64,000 nt of DNA. Origin: Budorcas taxicolor (Eukaryota > Chordata > Mammalia > Artiodactyla > Bovidae). The DNA lies in NCBI RefSeq assembly GCF_023091745.1, contig NC_068933.1:22014001-22078000 (forward strand). Direction: 5' to 3'. Below the pieces are notes generated by a model. The model worked only from the letters and a program-made list of their open reading frames with translations. It searched no databases and was not told the origin of the DNA. Positions 22,723-33,679 of this stretch are shown piece after piece. Positions within the stretch are counted from its first letter, which is position 1. Every line of letters begins with the position of its first letter. The translations under genes and the position numbers were made by a program.

Positions 22723-23899
22723 ATGTGGAAAGGTAACTTTCTCAAATATAAGCAAAAGTGTTAACTATAATATAAGGGAAAGCATCTGTTTCTTTGTTTA
22801 ATGATATATATCTGCTAGGTTATGTTGTGTCCTGACATGATTGGATTTCTGTTAACAATGGACTCCTAACAGAGTGCATATTTTCTATTTTAAAATCATT
22901 GAACCTGTCATCATATAAATATTCCTCAAAAATAAATATAGGACAGAAAAAGTGAAGACATGAAAGGAGCTAAATTGCCTATGTAGTCTATTTTTGTTTT
23001 CATCAATCTTCAAAAAGTTCATTTTTAGTAGCAAAGAGTGAAGTCAGTTTATAGATCCCTGAATGCTTTAGAAGAGACTCTGCTTTTAACGTGAATAGTG
23101 AGACAGATAATTTTCTAACTGTGAAATTGCTAACTAGTTTTTGACCTTGGGGACCACTTAAAACAAGTACCCTCTGCTCTCCTGGTGGGCTTGGAGCAAA
23201 GGCAGCTGTATTTTGCACAGCACACTAAATCGTAATGGGCCATGTGCTGCTATGAATATTCATAAAGCTACCATATTCTGCCTTCCCCAAGATGATTCCA
23301 GTGGATGCTGCTGGAGGGATTTGAAATATCACTTTTGTAGTATCCTTGAAAAGAATACACACACCAGGAAAAATAGGACTGGAGCCCAGGTAATTCTGTC
23401 CTTAGTGTGCACTTCAGAGCTCTCCTCCAAATGATTTTGCCCTGTAGCAATGGCACAGAAATGTATTGTAATGACAGAGATGAGAGGTTTAAACTTTCTC
23501 AGAATCTTAAAACAGGTTAAATAAAAATCTAAGTGGTCACCATGGAATGCTACTGACTGACACACTTCCTCATATGTGAAAAGAGCTGGTCTGATTCTGT
23601 ATGACAGCAGCGGTCACTCGAGGTTGTGATTTCCTGATGATACATTTAACTAAAATTATAGCTGCTTTCAAATTACAACCAAAGATACTGGGACACTCTT
23701 GATAAGGCAGATGATTATATTTCAACACAGACATTTTCACCTATGCTTTCAAGTTAATTCAGTACTTCTCATTACACTCCTGACCCTTTATGTTAGGCTA
23801 TGCTGACTATAAAGCTTATTTCTATACCTCTTCCTATACTCATTTTTTATTCCACAGTGGAAATTGAAATCAAACAAGCATAGCCCACACTGGTTAGGT
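22723..23899. other. Spacer, no gene recognised
   Basis: AT-rich to average DNA. Short frames at 23003-23565 have no recognisable domain. Confidence 0.45.
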
Positions 23900-24124
23900 T
23901 CAGTTCGGTCCGCTCAGTCATGTCACATACCTGCGTGCTGAGGCATCCTTGAGATGCCTTTGTAGAGAGGATCTTGATGCTTGTGCATTCATCTGCTCCT
24001 GTTGATGGAGAATTAGGTTGTTGGTGTAGAACCTTGTCGAGGGTCGCACTCTGTATCTCTGCTTCAGCACGTAACCGTAGTCTTGCCACACATTCATATT
24101 GGCACCTTTGTCCACAATGACTGG
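23900..24124 (-). other. Unidentified GC-richer patch fused to a BovB 3' tail
   Basis: On the minus strand an unrecognised 200-bp segment (about 24124 to 23925) runs straight into the terminal word of BovB, ATGACTGAGCGGACCGAAC (23924-23900). Two overlapping frames stay open through the segment, 65 and 80 codons. One contains VDKGANMNVW and QDYGYVLKQRY, faintly like an ankyrin repeat. I read it as a possible processed-pseudogene fragment or one-off SINE-like chimera. The identity is unknown. Confidence 0.4.
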
Positions 24125-24617
24125 CAGATTCTCATTTCCTTTCTGCTTCAGTGGTGAACATTTTGAATAGTTTATTTTTCACATTTTCCTTTGATTTTTT
24201 CTTTGCTCTGAAGGAGTTCTGGAGTATACTGTTGCTATTTTATTGTATGTGTTACATATACACTATTGTATAATATGTGGCATTACTCCCATTATGTCCT
24301 TCACATCATTCCCTTTGTACACAATATTGTTCAGTGTTGCACTGTTTACTATGATAAAGGAGAGGACTTTGAGGTGAATTTAATAATATTCCACCTCAAA
24401 TTCAGAATCTTATTCTAATTGTTAAATGCACATCAAAGTTACTCTCTGAGTCTCTGCAGGAGGAATTGAGTTCTGGGGAATTTCCCTAGGTGCTCAAACT
24501 CATAAGAGTCTGATACACTAAGAATAATAACAACTTCTTAATTTAATATTTGAGAGTCTGTCTGGCATTCAGTAAATTATTCATGGAATCATTTTTTTTT
24601 AACACAGTATGTATTTT
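24125..24617. other. AT-rich spacer, no gene seen
   Basis: Nothing recognised. Confidence 0.4.
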
Positions 24618-25005
24618 GTTAGTTTTCTAACAAAGGTGCTTTAACAAAAACCCACCAGTGGTTTAAACGACAGTGATGTATTGTCTCCAAGTAGTTTTCG
24701 AGGTTAGAAGTCTGAATCAGGTTGTCAGCAGGGTTGGTTCTTTCTGAGGTAGAATCTGTCCCATGCCTCTTCCTAGCTTCCAGAGTTCTCCTTGTCTTCA
24801 TGCCATCTTCCATCTGTATGTATCTATCTCTGTGTCCTGATTCCCCTTTTTCTAAGTATACCTGTCATATTGGCTTAGAGACAACTCTAATGATATCGTC
24901 AGACTTGATCATGTGCAAAGATCCTATTTTCAAATAAGGTCACAACAGGTACTGGTGAATAGGACTTCAACATCTGTTTTGGAAGGTTATGATGTAACCC
25001 GTAAC
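24618..25005 (-). mobile_element. MaLR-like solo LTR (MLT1/MST type)
   Basis: Antisense order of MaLR-type LTR phrases: CACCAGTGGTTTAAACGACAG, AGGTTAGAAGTCTGAATCAGG, TCAGCAGGGTTGGTTC, GATCCTATTTTCAAATAAGG, TAGGACTTCAACATCTG. The right end GTAACA is the complement of a TGTTAC start. No internal region is seen. The exact subfamily is uncertain. Confidence 0.65.
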
Positions 25006-25274
25006 ATTGGTCTATCATCTGAGGATGAAAATTGCTGTAATTCTGTAACCCCCTTGGGTCATTATAAGGCTGATTTTTTTATATCCCTTTGGAAGCTGAT
25101 ATTTGGATGAGGGCCTCTAACTTATTTTACCCTTAACTAGAAATGATACCAAATAATAGTAGTCTTTCTAGTGTGAAAATATTGTTTCAGTCATGTAATA
25201 GAAGTGTTAGAATATCAAAAGTTGAATTAGTTATAGAAATAACAGTTTCTCTGGCAGCAACCAAGAATTCTTGA
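25006..25274. other. Spacer, no gene seen
   Basis: Single-copy-looking DNA. Confidence 0.4.
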
Positions 25275-25520
25275 AGATATAAAAGAGGCCAGATGTTGTG
25301 CTAAGTATTTCATTGACATTATGATAAAATTATTTAACAAAATAAAGCCTGTGAGATATTAATAGCTACTGTCTCCCTTTTACAAATTTGAAAAATAAGA
25401 CTCCAAAATGAAACAAACAAACAAAAAAAGTGTTCAAGATAACACCCTTCATAACTGGCAAACCTGGAATGCAAATTAAACGTTTCCTAGCTTGACATTT
25501 CTTGAGCCTCACACTGCATC
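25275..25520 (-). repeat. MIR SINE relic
   Basis: The plus strand shows the antisense MIR order: TGTGCTAAGTATTTCATTGAC, a decayed TTTAATCCTCAC region, GTCTCCCTTTTACAAATTTG, then CATAACTGGCAAACCTGGAATG. An ACAAACAAACAAAAAAA insertion sits in the middle. Confidence 0.65.
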
Positions 25521-25998
25521 AACACCTTCTTTCCAAAGCTATCTGAGTTTAAGCCCAGTCTTAAACTCACTTACTTGCATGCTGGTTGAATTTCATCTGG
25601 TCAACTGCCGCAAAGGGAGCACAAACCTTTCATGAGTGAGAAGTCGCTTCCTCTGAAAACTGGAGCTGGTTCTGTTTGTAGGGCTGTTGACAAGCTTTCT
25701 TATGATGATGCTTCCTATGGTGGAGGGTGAGGGAGGTGGAGAGACACAAGCTCAAGATCTGACCTAGAGGGAGAGCCTTGGTGTGTCGTCCAGGAAGCAC
25801 GATTCTGAGGACCGGGTGGTCACATGAATATGCAACTGACCATGCAGTGGTGGGGAGTAGTAGCAGTAAGAATTAAAAAAATGTTTCTTCTCACACACAC
25901 AAAAATAACTATAAAATATTGGGACACAAACCTTTTGAATTTAGAAAAGAGATGCTCCAGGGCCACTGTATCTATTGTACAACACTATTGAGGTAGAA
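25521..25998. other. Spacer, no gene seen
   Basis: GC content rises near 25660-25810 but no frame or family is recognised. Confidence 0.4.
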
Positions 25999-26034
25999 GT
26001 CTATGGCCATACTATCCTGCACTCTCCCAGTCTT

Positions 26035-26070
<36 letters not shown>

Positions 26071-26090
26071 TAATACTTGGCTGGGAGACC
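25999..26090 (+). pseudogene. 5S rRNA pseudogene, 3'-truncated
   Basis: About 92 bases follow mammalian 5S rRNA from its first base: GTCTATGGCCATACTATCCTG (usual GTCTACGGCCATACCACCCTG), then the internal promoter region GAAGCTAAGCAGAGTCAGGCC, then GGTTAATACTTGGCTGGGAGACC. After GGGAGACC the match decays, so about the last 28 bases are lost or scrambled. Changes in the A-box/C-box area and loss of the 3' stem make a functional gene unlikely. Confidence 0.92.
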
Positions 26091-26719
26091 ATTCAGATTG
26101 TATTCTCTGAGAATAAAGTGGGTAAGAAAATAGTACTGAAGTGGAAAACCTTGTTCAGGTCTGCAAGTGGATCCAATGTATTGTTTAGAAAGAGAACAAG
26201 GAAGTTTATGACTGTGGCCTAACATGGAATTTGCTTGAAGGTCTTAAGCAGACCCTTGAGGGCTGCTTAACATGTACAGTTTTCAGACCACTGTGTAACA
26301 CTCTTCCTCCCTGAAGGCTCCTTGCTCTGATGGATTGCAGGGACTGGCTACCAGGAACTTATTTTCCACCCTATGGAAAGCTAGCAAGACATCAGGAAAT
26401 ATGTCCACTCACTGTATCTATTAGTCTGGGATATGATATATTTGTTTGCATTGCACATATAATCAACCGTGAATGAAAGCCAAGTGGTCACTGGTATTAA
26501 TCTTTAAACTAAGATTAACCTTTTTGTTCCCAACTAGTATAAAGGGGAAGATCAATACATATCAGGCTTTGCTTTGTCAAATTAGATCTCAAGTGCATAT
26601 ACAGAGATACAGGGAAGAAGCGAAGGCCAAACACAGAGGTAGGGTGGTGATGGAACAATAGAAGAGACTGTGGTGTCTGCCACTGCCTCAGCCAGGATCA
26701 TGGAGTCATATCCAAGGCT
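26091..26719. other. Spacer, no gene seen
   Basis: A 62-codon plus frame at 26473-26661 is unrecognised. Confidence 0.4.
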
Positions 26720-26939
26720 GTGTGTGCTAAGTCCCTTCAGTAGTGTTCAACTCTTTGCAACCCTAGACTGTAGCCCATCAGTCTCCTCTGTCCATGGGGA
26801 TTCTCCAGGCAAGAATACTGCAGTGGGTTGCCATGCCCTCCTCCAGGGGATCTTCCTGACCCAGGGATCAAACCCAGGTCTCCTGTGTCTAACGTGCTTT
26901 GGTAGGCCAGTTCTTTACCACTAGCGTCACCTGGGAAGC
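26720..26939 (-). mobile_element. Bov-tA SINE with 13-14 bp target duplication
   Basis: Antisense full-length copy. The left word catatccaaggct (26707-26719) and right word catatccgaggct (26941-26953) differ at one base, and the preceding T also matches, so the ends are firm. Confidence 0.92.
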
Positions 26940-26953
26940 TCATATCCGAGGCT

Positions 26954-28455
26954 AGAGCAAACCAAAATCTTTAACTGGCCAATGCAGAGGCTAGTGGAAA
27001 AGCAGTAAGAGCAGTGGGAGTAGATAAGCAAAGCAGCATCCAAAAGGTTCATAAGAAAGATACTAAAAATCTGTGATACTGTTTCTGACCGTCAAAGACA
27101 CACAAAAATTCTAAGAACACTGATGAGCTGAGAAAATTCAAATTACTGTTGTTATTATTATTATTTCATTCATATAAATAGCCTCTGTGCCTGGACCTAA
27201 TCATGGAGTTAGGTTTTAAAAAAATTTTGGGGGGGTCTTTTTTAGTTATTGTACTCAACAATAGCCATAAGGCAAGGTAATATCACTCTTTAATGAATAT
27301 TTGTATTCATTTGTATTCTCCTCTCAATTCTGCAATGCCTAGAGTCTTGGTTCAGTCTTTTTAGGTAGCTTATGCAGTAATTAAAAGATGGCTCAAGTTC
27401 ACTGACTGATGTATGAGGCCCAGTGTTACAGTTTTACATCAGAGGAAGCTGGCATCATGTAGAGAACTATAGTTAAACTGGTCTCCTGGTATCAGGGAAG
27501 TATCTGCCATGTGGTCCTTTTTGATGTTTTCTTAATATGGATCTTCATTGTAGCCAGTGCCAGTGGCCATACACAAGATGTCCTTGGCAACACAGTACTG
27601 CAGATGGTGATCCCTGAATCTGCTTTTTAGTAATAAGAGCATCTGGAGTCTTATGCTTTCCTTATTGACATCTTCTTAGCATTGGTATACCATCTTTGGC
27701 CGATCTACTATTTAACTATTACTAGTTCCATGGAAATTCTTTCATTTGTGATGTACTTTATTGTTATTTGTGGGCTCTCCCCTTCTTTTTAATTTTTTTT
27801 CATCCCATTTGCACCTATTTTAATATCAAAAAGAAAAATTCCCTTCTATGACCATATGTGTACTTTGGAGCTGAAGATGGTACAAATAGGTACATTTTCT
27901 GTATATATTAAGTAAGCTGACTTATCTTTTCTAACATGAGCTTTTATGATGGGCCTTGTCAGTTATGATTCCCAAAGAGATGATTGTCAGTGATTAAGAA
28001 ATAGTAAAAAGTCTTTCTTTTCATATGCTTCAGAATGTTGCCAAGATAAACCATGATGAGGTTTTTAACTCCACTGGCTATCTTTTTTTCTTGCTGATGC
28101 AGTATCAAGGATCGTCCTTTAATTAATCCCTCTGGTTATTGTAACTCATCTTTCATTATGGATTATATGAGAGAATAAAAAAATGAATGAATGCATTTAG
28201 GTTATGATACATTTAATAGCATATATCGATTACTTATGCTTGTTGCTATCAGAAAAATTGACTCATTTCATTAGGAATTTTCTCTTTCTGAAAATGAAAA
28301 TGAAAATAAGATTTCATTTTCTCTTAAATATTTAACTGTATGTTTTAATAAACTACCGTATACTGGATTTTAGTAGATGTTTAAAAATATTAAATTCCAC
28401 TTTTACCCAAGAGACATGTTAAAATGATTCAAAATTTATGTTTCATTGAATCCTG
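26954..28455. other. Spacer, no gene seen
   Basis: Contains a short TTA repeat near 27147-27166 and a G7 run near 27230. About 1.2 kb (27.2-28.4 kb) has fairly even base use but only short frames and no recognised repeat. Confidence 0.45.
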
Positions 28456-28615
28456 TCAGGCTCCTCTGTCCATGGGATTCTCCAGGGAAGAATACTGGAG
28501 TGGGTTGCCATTTCCTCTTCCAGGGGATCTTCCTGACCCAGGGATCAAAGCTGTGTCTCTTGTGTCTCCTGCATTGGCAGGGGGATTCTTTACAAATAGT
28601 GCCACCTGGGAAGCC
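28456..28615 (-). mobile_element. Bov-tA SINE lacking its 3' tail
   Basis: Antisense. It begins inside the BovA body at GTCAGGCTCCTCTGTCCATG, so the CGGACACGACTGAG end is missing. The head complement GTGCCACCTGGGAAGCC is intact. Confidence 0.85.
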
Positions 28616-28950
28616 GGTTTTACCTAATAAACCCCAAACAAATGTTCATTAAGTCTCATAGAAACCTCAATAATTTTAGTAACAGAATCTTGGCTTCACT
28701 GTTGGCTTCTTCAACTATAAGCTGATAAACTAATGGAGGTGGAGGTGATGGAATTCGAACTGAGCTATTTCAAGTCCTAAAAAATGATGCTGCTAAAGTT
28801 CTTTACTCCATATGCTAGCAAAGCAGGAAAATTCAGCAGTGGCCACAGGACTGGAAAAGGTCAGTTTTCATTCCAATTCCAAAGAAGGTCAATGCCAAAG
28901 AATGTTCAAACTACCACACAATTGCACTCATTTCACATGCTATAAAGGTA

Positions 28951-29181
28951 ATGCTCAAAATCCTCCAAGCTAGGCTTCAACAGTATTTGAACAAAGAACT
29001 TCCAGATGTTCAAGCTGGATTGAGAAAAGGCAGAGGAACCAGAGATCAAATTGCCAACATCTGTTGGGTCATAGAAAAAGCAGGAGAGTTCCAGAAAAAC
29101 GTCTACTTCTGCTTCATTGACTACGCTAAAGCCTTTGACTGTAGGATCACAACAAACTGTGGAAAATTCTTAAAGAGATAG
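28951..29181 (+). pseudogene. BovB RT fingers fragment
   Basis: A 76-codon frame with ELPDVQAGLRKGRGTRDQIA and YFCFIDYAKAFDC, then a frameshift just after the block A Asp. Confidence 0.85.
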
Positions 29182-29440
29182 GAATACCAGACCACCTTAC
29201 CTGCCTCCTGTGAAACCTGTATTCAGGTCAAGAAGCTACAGTTAGAACTGGACATGGACCAATGGACTGGTTCAAAATTGGGAAAGGAGTATGTCGAAGC
29301 TGTGTATTGTCGCCCTCCTTATTTAACTTATATGCGGAGTACATCATGCAAAATGCTGGGCTGGATGAAGCACAAACTGGAAACAAGATTGCTCAAGAAA
29401 TATCAACAACCTCACTTCATGGCAAATAGATGGGGAAACA

Positions 29441-29887
29441 ATGGAAACAGTGACAGACTTTATTTTCTTGGGCTCCGAAACCACTTCAGGGGGTGACTGC
29501 AGCCATGAAATTAAAAAATGCTTGCTCCTTGGAAGAAAAGCTATGACAAACCTAGGCAGTGTATTCAAAAGCAGAGACGTTACTTTGCCGACAAAGGTCC
29601 ATCTAGTCAAAGCTGTGGTTTTTCTAGTAGTCATGTACAGATGGGAGTTGGACCATAAAGCAAGCTGAGTGCCAAAAAATTGATGCTTCTTAACTGTGTT
29701 TTGGAGAAGACTCTTGAGAAGACTCCCTTGGACTGCAAGGAGATCAAATCAGTCAGTCTTAAAGGAAATCAACCCTGAATATTCATTGTCAGGACTGATG
29801 CTGAAACTGAAGCTCCCTCCAGTAGTCTGGCCACCTGATGTGAAAAGCCAACTCATTAGAAAAGACCCTGATACTGGGAAAGTTTGA
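29441..29887 (+). pseudogene. BovB ORF2 C-terminal remnant
   Basis: Frame 29441-29668 has ETVTDFIFLGSETTSGGDCS and the thumb. Frame 29696-29887 has FWRRLLRRLPWTARRSNQS and YSLSGLMLKLKLP. They are separated by a frameshift near 29640-29690. Confidence 0.82.
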
Positions 29888-30067
29888 AGGCAAAAGGAGA
29901 AGGGGACGACAGAGGATGAGATGGTTGGATGGCATCACTGACTCGATGGACATAAGTTTGAGCAAGCTCTGGGAGGTGAGAAAGGACAGGAAAGCCTGGC
30001 ATGCTGCTGCATGGAGTTGCAAAGAGTCGTACACAACTGAATGCCTGAACAGCAACAACAAAACTAA

Positions 30068-30596
30068 GTCACTTCAATATCATTGTCTCAAGTTTTGCTT
30101 CATGAGGCTTCATACTAAGGCCTTTCATCATGTTTGACCTATTGTGCAAGATTAAATTTTAATATCCTAAAGAGAGTTCATTTTTTGTAAGTATATATTT
30201 TCTGGAAAATGTAGAATATTTCTTGGAAAATTGCTGCAATGAATTATGTATCTTTCCTATTTTTATCTTCAATTCCATTACTTTGAAAGGTCTAAAGCTT
30301 TTGCATAAAAACTATATTTTGGATACAAACTGCTTTGAAATTAACATTAAACTATATTTCACTTAGGGTAATAAATATGAATATTGATTTGTTCTAATCT
30401 TGTTATATTTTCAAATATATTTCTCTTTTGATTTTGGAAAAATAATAGCATAATGTCCATATCTGTGTTGGTTTTCACAGTAAATTTGTCTGAGCCCTTA
30501 ATTTATACCAATGTGAAGGCTGACTCAAAGACTGCCTCATCAGCAAAATGCAAGTGAAAAACAAAAATAGAACCTTTAATTTCTTCCTACACTCAT
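30068..30596. other. AT-rich spacer, no gene seen
   Basis: Nothing recognised. Confidence 0.45.
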
Positions 30597-30806
30597 GCTG
30601 TGCTGTGCCGTGCATAGTTGCTCAGTAGTGTCTGACTCTTTGTGACCCCATAGACTACAGCCTGCCAGGATCCTCTGCCTATGGGGATTCTCCAGGCAAG
30701 AATACTGGAGTCAGTTGCTGTGCCCACCTCCAGGGAATCTTCCCGACTCAGGGATGGACCCAAGTTTCCTCCATTGTAGGAGGATTCTTTACCAACTGAG
30801 ACATAC
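30597..30806 (-). mobile_element. Bov-tA SINE
   Basis: Antisense full-length type with a GCTGTGCTGTGCC tail on its left and a decayed head on its right (CCAACTGAGACATAC). Confidence 0.88.
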
Positions 30807-31907
30807 TATCATATCTGATATAAATTTTATACAAAATAAAGAATCTTTGAATTTTTATAAATTAATAATAGATTCATATATAAAGTAGGCAGAGAAGAAA
30901 AACTGAACACTTTTTAGCACACTGAAATGGGTTTCTGAATTGGCTTTGTATTGTTACAGAAAACATAGTTCCTGAAAATTGTATCAGAATTTATCATTGC
31001 TAATAATGTAGAATGCTCATATAATTCATGAGTGGATAAGTATATACTGTACTCATTGTCATCTATATTTAGAGATAATATCCATCTAGATATGAAAAAC
31101 AGTTTTTATATGAGATTTAACGTTTGAGTAATATCTGCCTTGTCATTTATTATCAACTTGAGATTGGAATATCTATGGCAAAATTAAGTATTATGTTTGG
31201 TGCCCCTGATTTACTTGAAGTGTGTCTCCAGTTGGGGATAAAGTAACTTAAGTAGAGTTTACAGTTTACCTAAACAATGCCATGATTGTTTTAACTGGAG
31301 AGTGTAAGCATCTTTTTACCATATGCTGAAGAAGAAATATTTTTGTGTGCCATATAAGAATTTATACAACAAATAATTTCTGAATGTATAACATTATTAT
31401 TTATATATTTATACAAAAGTTTGTATTTCAGAATACCTTAGGTTAATGAGTAAACAACTGTAAAGTTGGTAACCATTTCCTTCTTTATTGATTGCATAGA
31501 AACTGCACAAAGATGATAAATGTAATTTTTAATTGTAAAGTTGCATTAGAAAAATAAATCTGAATATAAACATGAATACAATCAGTAGACATGATAGAAA
31601 AAGATTACAATACATTTGGGGTTGGTTCTAAATGGTGTCTTTCACTTACTGAGTTGCTTTGATTTTCAAATTTGTACACACCCTCTTAAAGCTCAGCTGA
31701 CATTTAAGATGAAATGATCAATCTTAATGAAATGTAGATTTAGGAGTTAAGTGCACTAATCTAAGGAATACCAAAATAGAAATACATATTTTATTTTGCA
31801 TGTATTAAATGACATAAATAGAGGAATTTTGTGGGTGGCGGAAATGTCTTGACTAGAGTTATATGAGTATACACATTTAAAAATTTAGTAATATGTACAA
31901 TGAAAAT
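30807..31907. other. AT-rich spacer, no gene seen
   Basis: About 1.1 kb of AT-rich DNA with no coding signal. Confidence 0.5.
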
Positions 31908-31947
31908 CTGTACATTTTATATTATGCAAATCAAGCTTCAAATTTTT
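31908..31947. repeat. Left target duplication of the L1 (about 40 bp)
   Basis: The segment starting CTGTACATTTTATATTATG is repeated at 33524-33564 with three substitutions, all transitions, and one extra A. It directly abuts the L1 3' end on this side. The last T-rich bases could belong partly to the L1 tail. Confidence 0.8.
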
Positions 31948-32001
31948 AAATTTTTTGAAGTTTGTTTAAATATAGTTGCTCTAAAATGCTTATTAGTTTC
32001 T

Positions 32002-32124
32002 GCTGCTGCTGCTAAGTCGCTTCAGTCGTGTCTGACTCTATGCGACCCCATAGACGGCAGCCCACCAGACTCCACCATCCCTGGGATTCTCCAGGCAAGA
32101 ACACTGGAGTGGGTTGCCATGTCC
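32002..32124 (-). mobile_element. Bov-A monomer SINE inside L1, perfect 10-bp target duplication
   Basis: Antisense: GCT repeats, then AAGTCGCTTCAGTCGTGTC to GAGTGGGTTGCCATGTCC. The word attagtttct flanks it at 31992-32001 and 32125-32134 and is itself part of the L1 3' UTR. Confidence 0.95.
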
Positions 32125-32606
32125 ATTAGTTTCTACTGTACAGCAAAATGAATCTACTATACATACACATATATCCATCTTTTTTGAATTTCCTTCCCAT
32201 TTAGGTCGCCACAGAGCACTGAGTAGAGTTCCCTGCTCTATACAGTAGATTCTCAGTTATCTCTTTTGTGCATTAGTATCAAATGTATGTATGTCAGTCC
32301 TAATCTCCCAATTCATCTTACCTGCTTGTTACCCCCTTGGAATCCACGTTTGTTCTTTAGGTCTGTATCTCCATTTTTCTTTGTAAATAAGGTGATCTAT
32401 TCCATTTGTATTTCAGATTTCACATATATGCACTAATATACAATATGTGTTTTCCTCTTTCTGACTTATTTCACTCTATATGACAGTCTCTATGTCCATC
32501 CATCTCTCTACAAATGACCCAGTTTCATTCCTTTTCATGCCTGAGTAATATCCCATTGCATGTATGTACCACATCTCCTTCATTCCATCCCTCTTTTGAT
32601 AGACAT

Positions 32607-33085
32607 TTAGGTTGTCTTAGTGTCCCACCTATTGTAAATAATGTTGCTGTGAACACGGGTGCATATGGCTCTTTGAATCATGGTTTTCTCAGGGTATATG
32701 CCCAGGAATGTGATTGCTAGGTCATATGGTAGTTCCAGTTTTAGTTTTTTAAGGAATTTCCATACTATTCTCCATAGTGGCTGTGTCAATTTACATTCCC
32801 ATCAACAGTGTAAGAGGGGTCCCTTTTCTCCACACAAAGTCTCCAGCATTTATTGTTTTATACATTTTTGATGATGGCCATTCTGACAGGTGGTTGGTGA
32901 TACCTCATTGTACTTTTGATTTTCATTTCTCTAATAATTAGTAAGGTAGAGCATCTTTTCATGAATTTGTTGGCCTTCTGTATATATTCTTTGGAGAGAT
33001 GTCTATTTTGGTTTTCTGCCCATTTTTTGATCGAGTTGCTTATATTTTTGATTGAGTTGTTTGTGTTTTTGATAATGAGCACCAT
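32607..33085 (-). pseudogene. L1 ORF2 C-terminal remnants
   Basis: Frame 32607-32789 reads LKLELPYDLAITFLGIYPEK, matching the PYDPAIPLLGIYP stretch of L1 ORF2. Frame 32858-33085 holds NRHLSKEYIQKANKFMKRCS and MKIKSTMRYHQPPVRMAIIK, matching the region upstream. Stops and frameshifts separate them. Confidence 0.88.
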
Positions 33086-33523
33086 GAGCTATTTGTATGT
33101 TTTGGAGATTAATCCTTTGTTAGTTGCTTCATTTGCAAATATTTTCTCCCATTCTGAAGGTTGTCTTTTGTCTTATTTATGGTTTCCTTTGCTGTGCAGA
33201 AGCTTTTAAGTTTAATTAGGTCCCGTTTGTTTATTTTTGTTTTTATTCTCACTACTCTAGGAGGTGGGTCAAAAAAAGATCTCGCTGTGATTTATGTCAA
33301 AGAGTATTCTGCCTATATTTTCCTCTAAGAGTTTTTTACTCTCTGACCTTACATTTAAGTTTTTAATCTATTTTGAGTATTTTTTGGTCTATAGTGTTTA
33401 ATTCTTTCATGTGTAGCTGTCCTGTTTTTCCAGCACTATTATTGAAGAGGTTGTCTTTGCTTCATTGTATATTCTACCCTCCTTTGTCATAGATTAGGTG
33501 ACCACAGATGCATGGGTTTATCT

Positions 33524-33564
33524 CTGTACATTTTATGTTATGTAAATTAAGCTTCAAAATTTTT
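33524..33564. repeat. Right target duplication of the L1
   Basis: Partner of 31908-31947. It starts CTGTACATTTTATGTTATG. Confidence 0.8.
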
Positions 33565-33679
33565 TATAATGGAAGACTATAACAAATGATGAATTACATT
33601 GGTAGTTTTGTTGGGGTAAATATGTTGCTTATTAGAATCATTTAGCATTAATACAATGAAATTAGTGCTGAAGCTTTTT

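Larger units (their letters stand above)
28734..30060 (+). mobile_element. BovB LINE, sense, RT active site deleted
   Basis: Sense copy from the first RT block (GGTGATGGAATTC) to the 3' end, with an ACAGCAACAACA tail instead of ACTGA repeats. Flanked by a 7-bp word aaactaa (28727-28733 and 30061-30067). At about 29415 roughly 150 bases are missing between AACAACCTCA and CTTCATGG, removing YADD. Many other lesions are present. Confidence 0.9.
31948..33523 (-). mobile_element. L1 LINE, 5'-truncated, with a nested Bov-A
   Basis: Antisense L1: 3' UTR (AATATAGTTGCTC, then TTCCTTCCCATTTAGGTCGCC), ORF2 C-terminus near 32600-32790 and upstream ORF2 to TGCATGGGTTTATCTC at 33523, where it stops. Plus-strand landmarks GGTATATGCCCAGGAATG, TCTCCATAGTGGCTGTGTC and ACTCTAGGAGGTGGGTCAAA are in the right order. 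The Bov-A at 32002-32124 interrupts it. Confidence 0.93.

Noticed and set aside
22723..23899. Host exon candidates between BovB and the chimera
   Set aside because: Frames are short and overlapping on both strands, with no convincing splice-bounded coding pattern.
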